This document shows, piece by piece, positions 49,218 through 59,041 of a stretch of DNA of 64,000 bases. The stretch spans positions 298,343 to 362,342 of the forward strand of contig JAIBCC010000003.1 of assembly GCA_019694395.1 (NCBI GenBank). Reading direction: 5' to 3'. Source of the DNA: Pyrinomonadaceae bacterium (GTDB lineage: Bacteria; Acidobacteriota; Blastocatellia; Pyrinomonadales; Pyrinomonadaceae). Position 1 is the first letter of the stretch, and every line of letters starts with the position of its first letter. The notes beneath the pieces are model-generated. The model saw only the letters and a list, made by a program, of their open reading frames with translations, was not told the DNA's origin and did not search any database. Made by a program: the position numbers and the translations under genes.

Positions 49218-52200
49218 GAAGATTTAGCCACGAAAAAACACGAAAGAACACGAAAAAGTTGATTTTTACTATTTTCTTTTTGGCAGTTGGCGTTGTTATT
49301 TTTGCGTCAATAATCGGCAAAAATACTCAATCGGTTTCCTCACAATCGGTTGAAAATGACATAGATTCAGCACTTTACCGACGTGAAGAATTTTTCGGTA
49401 GTCAAGCAATTGTGCCGATTACAACGGCGGCATCTTACGAAAATCTTTTGAAATTTGCCGATAAAAATGATCCGAAAGTTTTTGCCAAACTTGGCGAATT
49501 GGCGGAAAAACTGGAGAAATTTGACGAAGCCGAAAAATTTTTGCTTAAAGCGGATAATCTTGATTTACTTGCCGATTTTTACCATCGGCGGGCAAATTAT
49601 GAGCGCGAAGCCGAAATGATCGCACAAATGCTGAAAAACACAAAACGGCTTGATGTTTTTGAAAGGCTAATCACTTTTGCCCAACTACATGATCTCAATA
49701 ATTACTTACAAGCCGACTATTTTCAACAAGTTGCAGATGACTCTGAAAATGCTCTGCCAATTATCGAAAAGCTGATTGATAAGCTGGTCGAGGAAAATCA
49801 AACCGAAAAAGCACTCGTCATTATTCGTAATTACAAGGCAAAATTCCCCGACAAAATGCTGGAAAAGGAAGTTGCTTTGCTGTCTCCGAAAGAAGCTGAA
49901 GCCATTTATTATCAAGCGTTTAATCCGTTCTGGTCGGATGAAGTAAGCGGGAACTTTTATCAGTTTTTAAGCGATAATGACCGCCTTCGTGCGTATGGTT
50001 CGGAATTGAAAACGAAATTTCGGAAGAATCCTGCCGATTATCAAATTGCAGTTCGACTAATTCATTACAAACAATACGATTACAATGATAATGAAATCAC
50101 GCCAATAGTTTTACAGCTTGAAAAAGCCAAAAAAAGTTGGATGGCAGATGAACTTTTGACCATTGCCCGATTTTTGCTGAAAGAGGGAAATGGTGATTTA
50201 GCTTCAAAATTTCTTTACACGTTGCACGTCCGCAACGAATTCACGCCCGAAATGCGCGGCAAAATTGCTTACCAGATTTTCAAAATCCTCTGCAATGGCG
50301 AAAATGAAAGGCTTTCGTTGACCAAAGGCGATTTGAATTTTTACCGCGATGTCGCTTCCGCTGACACGCATCCGGGCATTGCGACAGGCATTTTGTCGCT
50401 GATTTTTTCCGATACTTGTCCGGCTTGCGAACTCAATTCAAATGAGGAAACTGCTACGAAATTTTTTAATCGAGCGGCTACATTCCGCGTTTTTCAAAAC
50501 TACAAAAAAGAGTTTCCGAATTCGCCTGAGATTGGGCAGATGTATTTGGATTTGATTGACATTTACACCAAGGCAAAAGATACGGAATTAGCCGAAAAAC
50601 TTTTGGACGAATTCGCCGCCAACTACGAAAAAACAAACGATTTTCCGCGTGTGGCAATGAATCTGGCGGATGCTTTTGTCATTGCGGGAAAGCGGGATAA
50701 AGAACAGCAGATATATCAAAAAGTAATGGATCTTCTAGGTAAAGAAGGAAAGTTTTTTTCGACCAAAAAAGTAGTTGAAAAAGTAGAAAATTCGGATAAT
50801 TACGATTATCAAACGAGGGATGAAAAATATAGCGATGAGTTTGGAAGCTCAAATGATGCAATAACTTATGCCGATGTTCTATCCCGCTATATTGAATCTT
50901 TGACCAAAGAAAAAAATCTAAATTTTGAGCCTGCCGAAAAAGAGAAAAAAGTTGCGGAGATTCTGCAAATTTACTCGAATGAAATTGCTAAATATCCCGA
51001 ACAGGAATGGCTCTACGAACGGCGTTTGGAATGGCTAGAACAGACAAATCTTTTTGACGAACAACTCAAAACTTATAAAACTGCGCTCGAAAGATTTCCG
51101 ACCAATAACTGGCGCGATAAGCTCGCCCGTTGGTTTATTCGGCAGGACAAAAAGGCTGAATTTGAGGCGTTTTCTGCCGATCTAATCGCAAAACTGAATG
51201 ATGATGAAATCGAAAGTTATTTGACGCAATTTACCGATAATGCTAACAATGCTTTGACGGAACAATTCCGGCTCAAACTCTACGAAACAGCGCATCAGCG
51301 TTTTCCGCATAACCTCTTTTTTGTCAATCGGTTGCTGAGTTTTTATCAAACTAAAAAACTTGATGAAAATTGGCGAAATCTGGCGGCGGAATACTTTTTT
51401 GAATCGGAAATAATTCGCAACGAATTTCTTGATGAATTGGCGAAAAAGGGAGAATTAACGAATTATTTGGATCAAGCAAAAGGCGAAAGCGTTATTTATC
51501 AATTATTTAGAGCAAATATAAATTTGCGGCTTTCACGTTACGAAGAAGCCTTGAGCGAATTTAGAAAACTAAACGAAATTTATCCGAATAATGCGGAATT
51601 TTCCGATCACTTAGTCAATCTCACGCGCTCATTCGGGCAAAAAGACCGTCAAATTTTGACCGAATCCGCCGATTTTGCCAAAAAACGAGCAGATTTTGAG
51701 CCGTCAAATGCGGATTATCGAACGGAAATTGGCGAAATAAATGCTGAGCTTGGAGATTACCAAAATGCCAAAAACGAATGGCAAAAGTTGATTGCAACAG
51801 GCAAAGGTTCGGGCGACACTTATCTGGAAACGGCAAGCGTTTACTGGGACTATTTTCAATATGATGAGGCACTGAAAACGATTCAGGGTTATCGCGTAAA
51901 AGTAAACAATAAAAAGATTTATGCCTTTGAAGCAGGTGCGATTTTAGAATCTCAGCACAAACAAACACCAGCCATTTCAGAATATCTGAATGCTTTGGAA
52001 GATGACGGAAATCAGGCGCAGAACAGGCTGAAATTTTTAGCAGAAGAAAAAGACCTTTTTGAGCCGATCAACGCAACTTTTCAGAAACAGCCGAAATCTG
52101 ATTGGAAAACATTTTATTATGCCGAGATTTTACGCGATTTGGACAAAAAGGAACAGGCAAACAGGCTTTTGCAGCAGCAAATCAGACAGAGCAAAGATAC

Positions 52201-55200
52201 GGAATTTTTAGAATCTGCCCGGGATTTTTCGGATGAAATTGAACCAATTGCTCTGAATCGTCTCGCAGAAATTGCTTCAAGTCCAAGAAAGTCAATCTCT
52301 TACAATCTGCGTTTGGCGGATTTTTACCGGGAAAATAAACAACCGAATGTCGCTAAACAAATTTTGACGAGACTCCGGCAAAAGTTTCCGACCAACTATG
52401 GAGTTTTGACGGAAAGTGCCGATTTTTATTGGAGTTTAGGCGCAAACGAGCAAGCGATTGCAGTTTTGCAGAACGGTTTTTCCAAAGCCAAAGGGAATTA
52501 TCGTTTCGCGTTTGCTTCGCGCCTTGCTAAACGTCTGATCTCGCTCAATCGTTTATCCGAAGCCGAACAATATTTGACCGGATTGCATCAGGAAAAACCG
52601 ACTGATTCCGATGTTTTTCACGAACTCACCAACGTCTATGTGCGCGAAGGCAAAGCCGAAAATTTACGAAAAACTTTGCAGGAAACGATCACGGCGATCA
52701 AGGGGCAAACCGACCTTGAGCCGAAAGAAATCAACTGGCAAATCGCCGAAATGCGCGGGCAGATGATTGCGGCTTTTACGCAGTTAAAAGATTATCATTC
52801 AGCCGTCGAACAACATATCGAAATCATTAACCGCGAACCCGACGAAGATGCAAAGGTGGACGCGGCGATTGCCTACGTTAAACGCTACGGCGGTGGAGAT
52901 TTGTTGCTGAATTATTATCAAAAAACGGCTGCCGAAGCCTTCAAAAATTATCGTTGGAACGCGGTATTGGCACAGATTTTCGAAGCGAGTGGCGACACGG
53001 AAAATGCAGTCAAAAATTATCACAAAGCGATTGATAGTCAGCCCGAAATGACCGAACTTTACGCCGAATTGGTCAGAATTGAAACGAAGCGCAAAAACTA
53101 CGCCGAAGCCTTAAAAAATCTCGACCAGATCATCGAACTTTCGGGCGAAAACAAAGATTTGTTGAAACAAAAAATCCAGCTTTTGCAATTACTTGGACGG
53201 AGCGAAGAGGCAAAAACCGAGCAAGCCAAACTCCCCGCCGAAGTTAAGCCGATCATCAAACCGGAAAATCAGTTCAGCGAAGCCGAAAAAGCCAAATCAA
53301 TCGAAATGTTCCGTGAGGCTTTCAAATTGCTTTTGGAAAAGCCTCTGGAAAGCGACTTAAAAGCTGAAAATATAACGAGTTACATTTCCACATTACGCCA
53401 AGAAGAAAATTTAGATGTCATCACGGAACGCCTGTTTTTATTGCGTGCAAAATTGCAGACGGAGACCGAAAGACCAGATTCAAAACTCGCAGGCGAGGCG
53501 CGAAATCGTTTGAAAATTCTTGATGGCGCAATGGCGCAAACTATTGGAAATATTGCGAAAACCGTTGCCACAAACGAAGAATTGACGAATCTTCACAATA
53601 TTTTGAGTCAAAAAATTGATGAGGCTAAAAACGATGAAAATCTAGCCTTTTTGCAGAACTTTTCTACTTACGCCGGATTTGGCGATTTGGTTGAAACGAT
53701 TTTAATAAAACGCGGAAATCGGCAGAATTTGATTGATTTTTATAATGAACGCGGTGCGTTTCAAAAAGTGTTGGAAATTGCCGAAACTGAAAAAAATCTG
53801 CCGTTAATTGCTGAAAATGCAAAACTTGTGGGCAATCGGGAAAAAGAATTGGATGCCTTGCGGCAGCTTTTCCAGGACAAAAATACTAATCAAAATTTGG
53901 TTTCGCGCTATCTGCAAATTGTTGATGAAACTGAGGTTGAAGCATTATCCAAACAAAATTCGCCGCATCAGTTACAGCTTATCAATTTTCTGCTTGGCAA
54001 AGGCGAAAAGGAATTAGCACACGCCGCGATTGAAAATTCAAATTTTCAAACTGCGTGGAAATTGGCGCGAAATGCCGAAACTTCTCTGGCGTTGAAAGAG
54101 TTTGATAACGAAAGCGAATGTTATTTTTGCGATGCGCTCAAATTCGATTCAATCGGCGGATTTATCAACAACCGACCTGACAAAACGCAGCACCTGATCA
54201 GCAATGATTGGTTCCGCTTGACGCGCGAATACGGCGAATGGCTGGATGCGAAAAAAGAAGTTTACGCTGACAAATTTTTGCCTGCGATGACCGAAAATTT
54301 ACCGAAAGAGGCAGGCGAACAGACTAAACTCGGCGACTATTATCTGGCAAAAAACGAGTTGGAAAAAGCAAAAGACCATTTTAAAATTTCATTGGAATTA
54401 AACGCCGATAATGTTTACGTTTGGGGAAGATTGGGCGAGGTTCTGTGGCGGCTTGGCGAGCGGCAAAAAGCCGAAGAATTATTCGAAAATGTCTTCAGAA
54501 ATGATATTCCATTTTACCTGCAAACCTTGAAAAATATTGGTTTACAGCGACAGGCAAGAGAAAAAGTTTTGCCGGAATTGGTAGCAATGGGAAAAGGCAA
54601 TGAGAAGTTTGCCGAATGGCTCAAGCCGATTGCCGATACCTTTGATTCGGAGGCTGAAAAAGCTAATTTCTTCGCCAAACTTTGCCGTCAAACCAATGAC
54701 GAAGAATTGGCGGAAAAATCGATGCGGCAAAATTTGATTGCTAAAGAATTTCGTCAGCCGTTTTACGAAATTTTAGTCAAAGCGACTGATTACAACGGCG
54801 GGGATTATGAGTTTGAGGGAATTTCCAAGCGAACTTTTTCCAATGAAGATGCCGAAGAAATCTACGACCACGAAAAAGATTTCAAAATTGGGGAAGATAA
54901 ATCGCTGGATTGGCAGCACGAATATCTCGATTTCTTGTTGGAATATGGCAAAAATGCGGAGGCTAAAAAGTTGATTTTGCAGCTTGAAAACGATTTGAAA
55001 GCCAAATCTCCTCGTCCGGTTTGGCTGCGTTTGGCACATTTTCAATTGTTAGGCGGTAATATGCAAAAACTTGTGGGTATTGAAGTTACAGACAATGTAA
55101 CGGATGTTAAGCCACCAAATATTGAGCGTTTGAATGAAGCGGTTGCGTTATTGCAAAAATTGAAACGTGATGCAGAAGCCAACAAATTGACCTTAAATTT

Positions 55201-55984
55201 TTACACCCGAATGCTAGAACTCGGCAATTTTGAAACGGCAAATTACATCGGTTTGGCGCGGGCAAATTTCAAACTCGGCGATACTGAAAATGCGTTGAAA
55301 ACTCTGCAAAAACTGATCGAAACGGAAAATTTTAGCGATTACAAAACTCTCGCTGAGATTTATGCTGAGTTCGGGCAAACGCAAAAAGCCATCGAATTTC
55401 GCCAAAAACAAGTGGAATTTGCGCCGAATGATTTTGAAAATATTTTTGAACTAGCTTTGCTTTTGCCAAAGGAAAATTCGATTCAGATTTGGCAAAGTCT
55501 TGTAAATGATAGAAATACGCCGCGAAATTTACGTTGGCAAGCGATTTGGAAACTGCACGAATCAGACGAAAATGTGGAAATTCCGAATAATACTTTCGAT
55601 GCGTATTCGCAATTTTACAATGGACTTTTAGCAAATGACGAAAACTATTTTCTCAATTCGCTGATTGCCGATAAATCACTCGAAACTCAATCTTTGCAGC
55701 AGCTTATCAAAATCTACGCGAATTCCGACAAACCTTTTGCAGCATTGAAATTGTCAGAAATGGATAAATCTGTGAAAAACGATGAGCTGTTGGATTTACT
55801 TTCAAAATCAGCCGAAAAGGTTGGTGAATTCGGCAAAGCGATTGAGTTTGAAAAAGCTAAATCAAAAGTTGATGAGGCGAAAATTTTAGAATTGAAAATC
55901 GCGGAAGCCGAAAAGAATAAACGGGTTACGAATTTTGTTGTGGATGCCGGGAACGTAAGCGGCTCGCTTGCACAAACACGGTAG
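49214..55984 (+). CDS. Giant membrane-anchored TPR protein
   Basis: The protein has 2256 aa. A basic n-region (RRFSHEKTRKNTKK) precedes a membrane segment (LIFTIFFLAVGVVIFASIIG, about 17-36). The remainder is an almost unbroken superhelix of TPR/TPR-like helical hairpins: ALVIIRNYKAKFPDKML, LSRYEEALSEFRKLNEIYPN, GDTENAVKNYHKAIDSQPEM, KAKDHFKISLELNADNVY. There is no catalytic motif that I can see. Such scaffolds usually hold multi-protein complexes, here presumably in the periplasm. It overlaps the VIT/VWA gene by ATGA. The last 11 residues (GNVSGSLAQTR) come from repeat A copy 3, and residues 4-15 from a half copy of repeat family D. Confidence 0.85.
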   Translation: MRRFSHEKTRKNTKKLIFTIFFLAVGVVIFASIIGKNTQSVSSQSVENDIDSALYRREEFFGSQAIVPITTAASYENLLKFADKNDPKVFAKLGELAEKLEKFDEAEKFLLKADNLDLLADFYHRRANYEREAEMIAQMLKNTKRLDVFERLITFAQLHDLNNYLQADYFQQVADDSENALPIIEKLIDKLVEENQTEKALVIIRNYKAKFPDKMLEKEVALLSPKEAEAIYYQAFNPFWSDEVSGNFYQFLSDNDRLRAYGSELKTKFRKNPADYQIAVRLIHYKQYDYNDNEITPIVLQLEKAKKSWMADELLTIARFLLKEGNGDLASKFLYTLHVRNEFTPEMRGKIAYQIFKILCNGENERLSLTKGDLNFYRDVASADTHPGIATGILSLIFSDTCPACELNSNEETATKFFNRAATFRVFQNYKKEFPNSPEIGQMYLDLIDIYTKAKDTELAEKLLDEFAANYEKTNDFPRVAMNLADAFVIAGKRDKEQQIYQKVMDLLGKEGKFFSTKKVVEKVENSDNYDYQTRDEKYSDEFGSSNDAITYADVLSRYIESLTKEKNLNFEPAEKEKKVAEILQIYSNEIAKYPEQEWLYERRLEWLEQTNLFDEQLKTYKTALERFPTNNWRDKLARWFIRQDKKAEFEAFSADLIAKLNDDEIESYLTQFTDNANNALTEQFRLKLYETAHQRFPHNLFFVNRLLSFYQTKKLDENWRNLAAEYFFESEIIRNEFLDELAKKGELTNYLDQAKGESVIYQLFRANINLRLSRYEEALSEFRKLNEIYPNNAEFSDHLVNLTRSFGQKDRQILTESADFAKKRADFEPSNADYRTEIGEINAELGDYQNAKNEWQKLIATGKGSGDTYLETASVYWDYFQYDEALKTIQGYRVKVNNKKIYAFEAGAILESQHKQTPAISEYLNALEDDGNQAQNRLKFLAEEKDLFEPINATFQKQPKSDWKTFYYAEILRDLDKKEQANRLLQQQIRQSKDTEFLESARDFSDEIEPIALNRLAEIASSPRKSISYNLRLADFYRENKQPNVAKQILTRLRQKFPTNYGVLTESADFYWSLGANEQAIAVLQNGFSKAKGNYRFAFASRLAKRLISLNRLSEAEQYLTGLHQEKPTDSDVFHELTNVYVREGKAENLRKTLQETITAIKGQTDLEPKEINWQIAEMRGQMIAAFTQLKDYHSAVEQHIEIINREPDEDAKVDAAIAYVKRYGGGDLLLNYYQKTAAEAFKNYRWNAVLAQIFEASGDTENAVKNYHKAIDSQPEMTELYAELVRIETKRKNYAEALKNLDQIIELSGENKDLLKQKIQLLQLLGRSEEAKTEQAKLPAEVKPIIKPENQFSEAEKAKSIEMFREAFKLLLEKPLESDLKAENITSYISTLRQEENLDVITERLFLLRAKLQTETERPDSKLAGEARNRLKILDGAMAQTIGNIAKTVATNEELTNLHNILSQKIDEAKNDENLAFLQNFSTYAGFGDLVETILIKRGNRQNLIDFYNERGAFQKVLEIAETEKNLPLIAENAKLVGNREKELDALRQLFQDKNTNQNLVSRYLQIVDETEVEALSKQNSPHQLQLINFLLGKGEKELAHAAIENSNFQTAWKLARNAETSLALKEFDNESECYFCDALKFDSIGGFINNRPDKTQHLISNDWFRLTREYGEWLDAKKEVYADKFLPAMTENLPKEAGEQTKLGDYYLAKNELEKAKDHFKISLELNADNVYVWGRLGEVLWRLGERQKAEELFENVFRNDIPFYLQTLKNIGLQRQAREKVLPELVAMGKGNEKFAEWLKPIADTFDSEAEKANFFAKLCRQTNDEELAEKSMRQNLIAKEFRQPFYEILVKATDYNGGDYEFEGISKRTFSNEDAEEIYDHEKDFKIGEDKSLDWQHEYLDFLLEYGKNAEAKKLILQLENDLKAKSPRPVWLRLAHFQLLGGNMQKLVGIEVTDNVTDVKPPNIERLNEAVALLQKLKRDAEANKLTLNFYTRMLELGNFETANYIGLARANFKLGDTENALKTLQKLIETENFSDYKTLAEIYAEFGQTQKAIEFRQKQVEFAPNDFENIFELALLLPKENSIQIWQSLVNDRNTPRNLRWQAIWKLHESDENVEIPNNTFDAYSQFYNGLLANDENYFLNSLIADKSLETQSLQQLIKIYANSDKPFAALKLSEMDKSVKNDELLDLLSKSAEKVGEFGKAIEFEKAKSKVDEAKILELKIAEAEKNKRVTNFVVDAGNVSGSLAQTR

Positions 55985-56077
55985 CGTTTGAAGATTGTTT
56001 GATTAAGTTCAAGTTGAATTTTATTTGAAAGGTCGTTCGCGCTTTGCGCTCAATGCAAGCGAGGTCGCTTGCGTTCC
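55950..56077. repeat. REP family A, copy 3, overlapping a gene end
   Basis: Ends GGAACGTAAGCGGCTCGCTT (from 55950) and the inverted GCAAGCGAGGTCGCTTGCGTTCC (to 56077) are present. The middle closely matches copy 2, sharing TTCGCGCTTTGCGCTCA. The first 35 bases encode the C-terminus of the TPR protein. The element ends 15 bases before the ATG at 56093. Confidence 0.88.
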
Positions 56078-56092
56078 AGTCGTTGAGGAATT

Positions 56093-57799
56093 ATGAAAGT
56101 CAAAATTTTTTTAGTCTTAATATTTTCGCTGATTATAGGCGTATTTGTTTGGGCAAAAACTGCGGAAAAAGATAAATTTTCGTTAGCCAAAGACTTGCCA
56201 AACGGCGCATTGGTTTATTTGCAAGTCAATGATTTACCACAGGTTATCAAACTTTGGGACGAGTCAAAATTGAAAGAAAAGTATTTGGATAGTCAGAATT
56301 TTCGGCAATTTCAGAACTCACATTTGGGCATTAAATTGGCGGAAAGATTTACGGATTTAAGTGAGGCACTAGGCTTCCAAATTGATGATGCGCACACACT
56401 TAGCAGTTTAGCTGAAAACAACGCGGCAATAGCAATTTACGATGTTGGCAAACTTGATATAGTTTTCGTTGCGCCGATGAACGAAACGATTTTTTCCGCC
56501 ACGATGTTTGCCCAAAACTCCGGCAATTTTGAAGAAAATGAGCTGGACGACGGGACAAAATTTTATTCATTGACCGCCGAAGTTGACCGTCAACGTCAAA
56601 AACAAAAAGTGATTTTTACCAATTTCAAAGGTCGTTTTATTTTGACAACCAGCGAAAAACTATTTCTCCAAACAATTGCGGCAATTAATGGAAAACAAAG
56701 ACTTTATGACGAACCGAATTTTCAAACACTAAATAAAAAGATCTCTCCGAATCTGGCAACGATTTGGGTAAATCAGGAAAAACTGAACAAAGATTATTAC
56801 TTCAAACGATATTGGCTGATGAGCGAGGTCGAAGATTTACAAAACATTCGCGCAGGAATTTTTGACCTTAATTTGAATGAAAACGGATTGACCGAAAAGC
56901 GAGAATTTTTGCTGAAAGAGGCGAAAATTATTGAAAAGATTTCCAACGCTGAAGCTAAAGATTTAATGGCAAAAATTCCCGAAAATGTTCCGTTTTATCG
57001 CTTACAAAAGGCTGATGAAAAACAACTTGGCGAGGCAATTTACGATACTTTTTTTGATAAACAGACGATTGAAAAATCAAGTCGAAACTATTCAAATAAC
57101 TGGAGTTACAATGATGATGAAAATTATTACGGAAGCGATTATGAATTTCTCAGTTCAGATTTTGAAAAAGAAATCAACGAATCCGAAGATGATGAAAATA
57201 TTGAAACTAAACCATTTGCAACTAATCAGATTTCTTCTGCTATAAATTCAGCCAATCCAACCACAATTTTGACCGCAACCAGCCCAAAAATGTTGGAAAA
57301 TCCGCTTTTTGTCGAATTTCGCAAAGCGGCGATTATTTCATTAAAAAATCCGAATGCTTTTCAAGCAAATCAATTTGAAAATTCAATCGTTGAAGCCTTA
57401 AAAAATCGTGTGACGGTAGCTAATACAAAATTCGTTTGGGAGTCTGAAAGCGGTTTGCGGAAATTGAAAATTCCAATGCTCGGATGGGAAATCGGCTATC
57501 AAGTGCAAGGCGATAAACTATTGATTGCCAATAGTTTTGAGTTTTTGAAAGAATTATCAGCAAACAAAAGTAAAACTGAGATTACATCTAAAGATTTTTC
57601 GGACTTGACCGTTATTCGTCTGACAAATCGGCAGGAAAATTTTGATAGCATAATGAAAAAACTGGCGTTTGAAAATAGCGATTTTTTTACCGGAAATATT
57701 AGCAGTTTGCTAGGCGTAATTGACAATGTAAAAGAAGTTGAAGTCAAGCGGGACACAGAAAATCTATATTTACACGAGGAAATTCAGTTAAAGTTTTAG
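56093..57799 (+). CDS. DUF3352-like secreted or anchored protein
   Basis: The protein has 568 aa. Residues 3-22 (VKIFLVLIFSLIIGVFVWA) are a signal peptide or anchor. The following KDLPNGALVYLQVNDLPQVIKLWDESKL and later AIAIYDVGKLDIVFVAPM, TLNKKISPNLATIWVNQEKL and LLIANSFEFLKELSANKS follow the pattern of DUF3352-type proteins, in which a repeated ~250-residue alpha/beta unit recurs. An acidic, Asn/Tyr-rich insert lies at about 335-370 (NYSNNWSYNDDENYYGSDYE). No enzyme motif is seen. It is the last gene of the propeller-VIT/VWA-TPR operon and ends at a terminator. The function is unknown. Confidence 0.68.
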   Translation: MKVKIFLVLIFSLIIGVFVWAKTAEKDKFSLAKDLPNGALVYLQVNDLPQVIKLWDESKLKEKYLDSQNFRQFQNSHLGIKLAERFTDLSEALGFQIDDAHTLSSLAENNAAIAIYDVGKLDIVFVAPMNETIFSATMFAQNSGNFEENELDDGTKFYSLTAEVDRQRQKQKVIFTNFKGRFILTTSEKLFLQTIAAINGKQRLYDEPNFQTLNKKISPNLATIWVNQEKLNKDYYFKRYWLMSEVEDLQNIRAGIFDLNLNENGLTEKREFLLKEAKIIEKISNAEAKDLMAKIPENVPFYRLQKADEKQLGEAIYDTFFDKQTIEKSSRNYSNNWSYNDDENYYGSDYEFLSSDFEKEINESEDDENIETKPFATNQISSAINSANPTTILTATSPKMLENPLFVEFRKAAIISLKNPNAFQANQFENSIVEALKNRVTVANTKFVWESESGLRKLKIPMLGWEIGYQVQGDKLLIANSFEFLKELSANKSKTEITSKDFSDLTVIRLTNRQENFDSIMKKLAFENSDFFTGNISSLLGVIDNVKEVEVKRDTENLYLHEEIQLKF

Positions 57800-57803
57800 A
57801 AAA

Positions 57804-57837
57804 AAAATCACTCAAGAATTACTTCTCAAGTGATTTT
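57804..57837. terminator. Bidirectional terminator
   Basis: AAAATCACT (57804-57812) and AGTGATTTT (57829-57837) form a perfect nine-pair stem with A- and T-runs at the two ends. It lies between the convergent DUF3352-like gene and the lipoprotein gene ending at 57860. Confidence 0.75.
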
Positions 57838-57859
57838 CAATTTTAGTTTTAACTGATTT

Positions 57860-58381
57860 TTAATCGTCGCCGATATTTTCAATCATTACGTTAATTGATG
57901 CTTTGAGCTTTGCTTTGCCTGTATTTTTTACTTCAAAGACAAAATCTCCGCCAGCCGTTGTGGTGGCATCGAGCCGACCCCCTTCGTTTGTAACATCAAC
58001 GGTTTTTCCTTTTGTTATTAGTGTAATTTGCGAGCCGTCTCCCCCATTGTCAACCACTAAATTCTGCCCTTTCGCCGCGCCAACTACGAATTGTTTTGCT
58101 TCGCCGGGCTCAAGGTCAAAATACTCAATCGTGTTGGTTGTTCCTTTGGGAAAATTAAGCCGTTTTGGTTCATTTGAAGCAGGTTTTGCCGCAGTTGAAT
58201 TCGCAGGCGTATTCGTATTCGCAGGTGCGTTTGTCGGTGCTGCCGTATTTGCCGTGTTTGCCGGTTTTGCCGTATTGGTGTTGGCGGTATTTGCTGCATT
58301 TGAATTAACGGGAGTGGTAGTTCCGCCGCATGCCATTAAAGATAAACCTAAAAAACTGATCAAAGTAGTTTGTTTTAACAT
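57860..58381 (-). CDS. Asn/Thr/Ala-rich lipoprotein, paralogue 1
   Basis: The protein has 173 aa. The lipobox is SLMACG (Cys18). Residues about 20-70 are a low-complexity tether of N, T, A and P (NAANTANTNTAKPANTANT). The C-terminal ~100 residues form a beta-rich domain: RLNFPKGTTNTIEYFDLEPGEAKQFVVGAAKGQNLVVD, then GGDFVFEVKNTGKAKLKASINVMI. This domain resembles that of the neighbour at 58389, so the pair is a tandem duplication. The pattern of GE-x-KQFVVGA-x-GQ followed by GDFVF-x-KNT recalls pre-peptidase-type beta domains. I infer an envelope stress or cell-surface lipoprotein; the function is unknown. Confidence 0.75.
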   Translation of the reverse strand: MLKQTTLISFLGLSLMACGGTTTPVNSNAANTANTNTAKPANTANTAAPTNAPANTNTPANSTAAKPASNEPKRLNFPKGTTNTIEYFDLEPGEAKQFVVGAAKGQNLVVDNGGDGSQITLITKGKTVDVTNEGGRLDATTTAGGDFVFEVKNTGKAKLKASINVMIENIGDD

Positions 58382-58388
58382 TTTTCTC

Positions 58389-58937
58389 CTAGTGTTTGCT
58401 AATATCTGTATGACTAATAATAACTTTTATTGACGATTTAACTTCTTTCTTCGATGTGTTTTTGATTTGAAAAACAAAGTCGCCATCAGCCAAAAGGGTT
58501 GAATCGTAATGTCCGGGTTCTTTCATTTGGGCTGTATCTTTTCCTTTGATCATTGTAATTTCAAGGTCTTTTGAATCCGCATCGACCATAAAAATTTGCC
58601 CATTTTTTGCCCCGACCACAAATTGTTTTGACTCTCCGGGGGCGAGCGAAACGCTTTCATTTCCTTCCGATTTTCCGGCGGCAAACGAAACTCTTTTGGG
58701 TCCCGATTCAGTAGGTTTGGTGACAGTTGCATTCGCAGGTTTATCGGCGGTTACAGTATTTGTTGTATTTGCAGCATTCGCTGTGTTAGCCGCATTGGCA
58801 TTGTTAGTAGGTGCCGTATTTGCAGTGTTTGAATTTGTATTTGCAGTAATGGAATTCGCTGTTGGCTGATTGCCGCCGCAAGCCATTAACGATAAGCCTA
58901 AAAGACCTATTAACGCCGTTTTATTTAAAATGTTCAT
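58389..58937 (-). CDS. Asn/Thr/Ala-rich lipoprotein, paralogue 2
   Basis: The protein has 182 aa. It starts NILNKTALIGLLGLSLMACGG, with the same LMACGG lipobox as paralogue 1, then a similar N/T/A tether (TANTNSNTANTAPTNNANAA). The C-terminal domain contains SLAPGESKQFVVGAKNGQIF and LADGDFVFQIKNTSKKEVKSSIKVII, which aligns without gaps to the key parts of paralogue 1. The tethers differ in length and order, as expected for fast-evolving repeats. The genes are seven bases apart and surely cotranscribed. The function is unknown. Confidence 0.75.
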   Translation of the reverse strand: MNILNKTALIGLLGLSLMACGGNQPTANSITANTNSNTANTAPTNNANAANTANAANTTNTVTADKPANATVTKPTESGPKRVSFAAGKSEGNESVSLAPGESKQFVVGAKNGQIFMVDADSKDLEITMIKGKDTAQMKEPGHYDSTLLADGDFVFQIKNTSKKEVKSSIKVIISHTDISKH

Positions 58938-59041
58938 TAATAAATTTTGTCCTTTTTAGAAAATAGTTGTAATTAGAGAAATGGCATTTTCAAAAATAAA
59001 TTGAAATACTATTTCGGTAACTTTTGCTGGTTGATGAATTA

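Noticed and set aside
58084..58299. Reading frame in the low-complexity part of the lipoprotein gene
   Set aside because: It is a frame shadow of the N/T/A tether; the real frame has the lipobox and the conserved domain.
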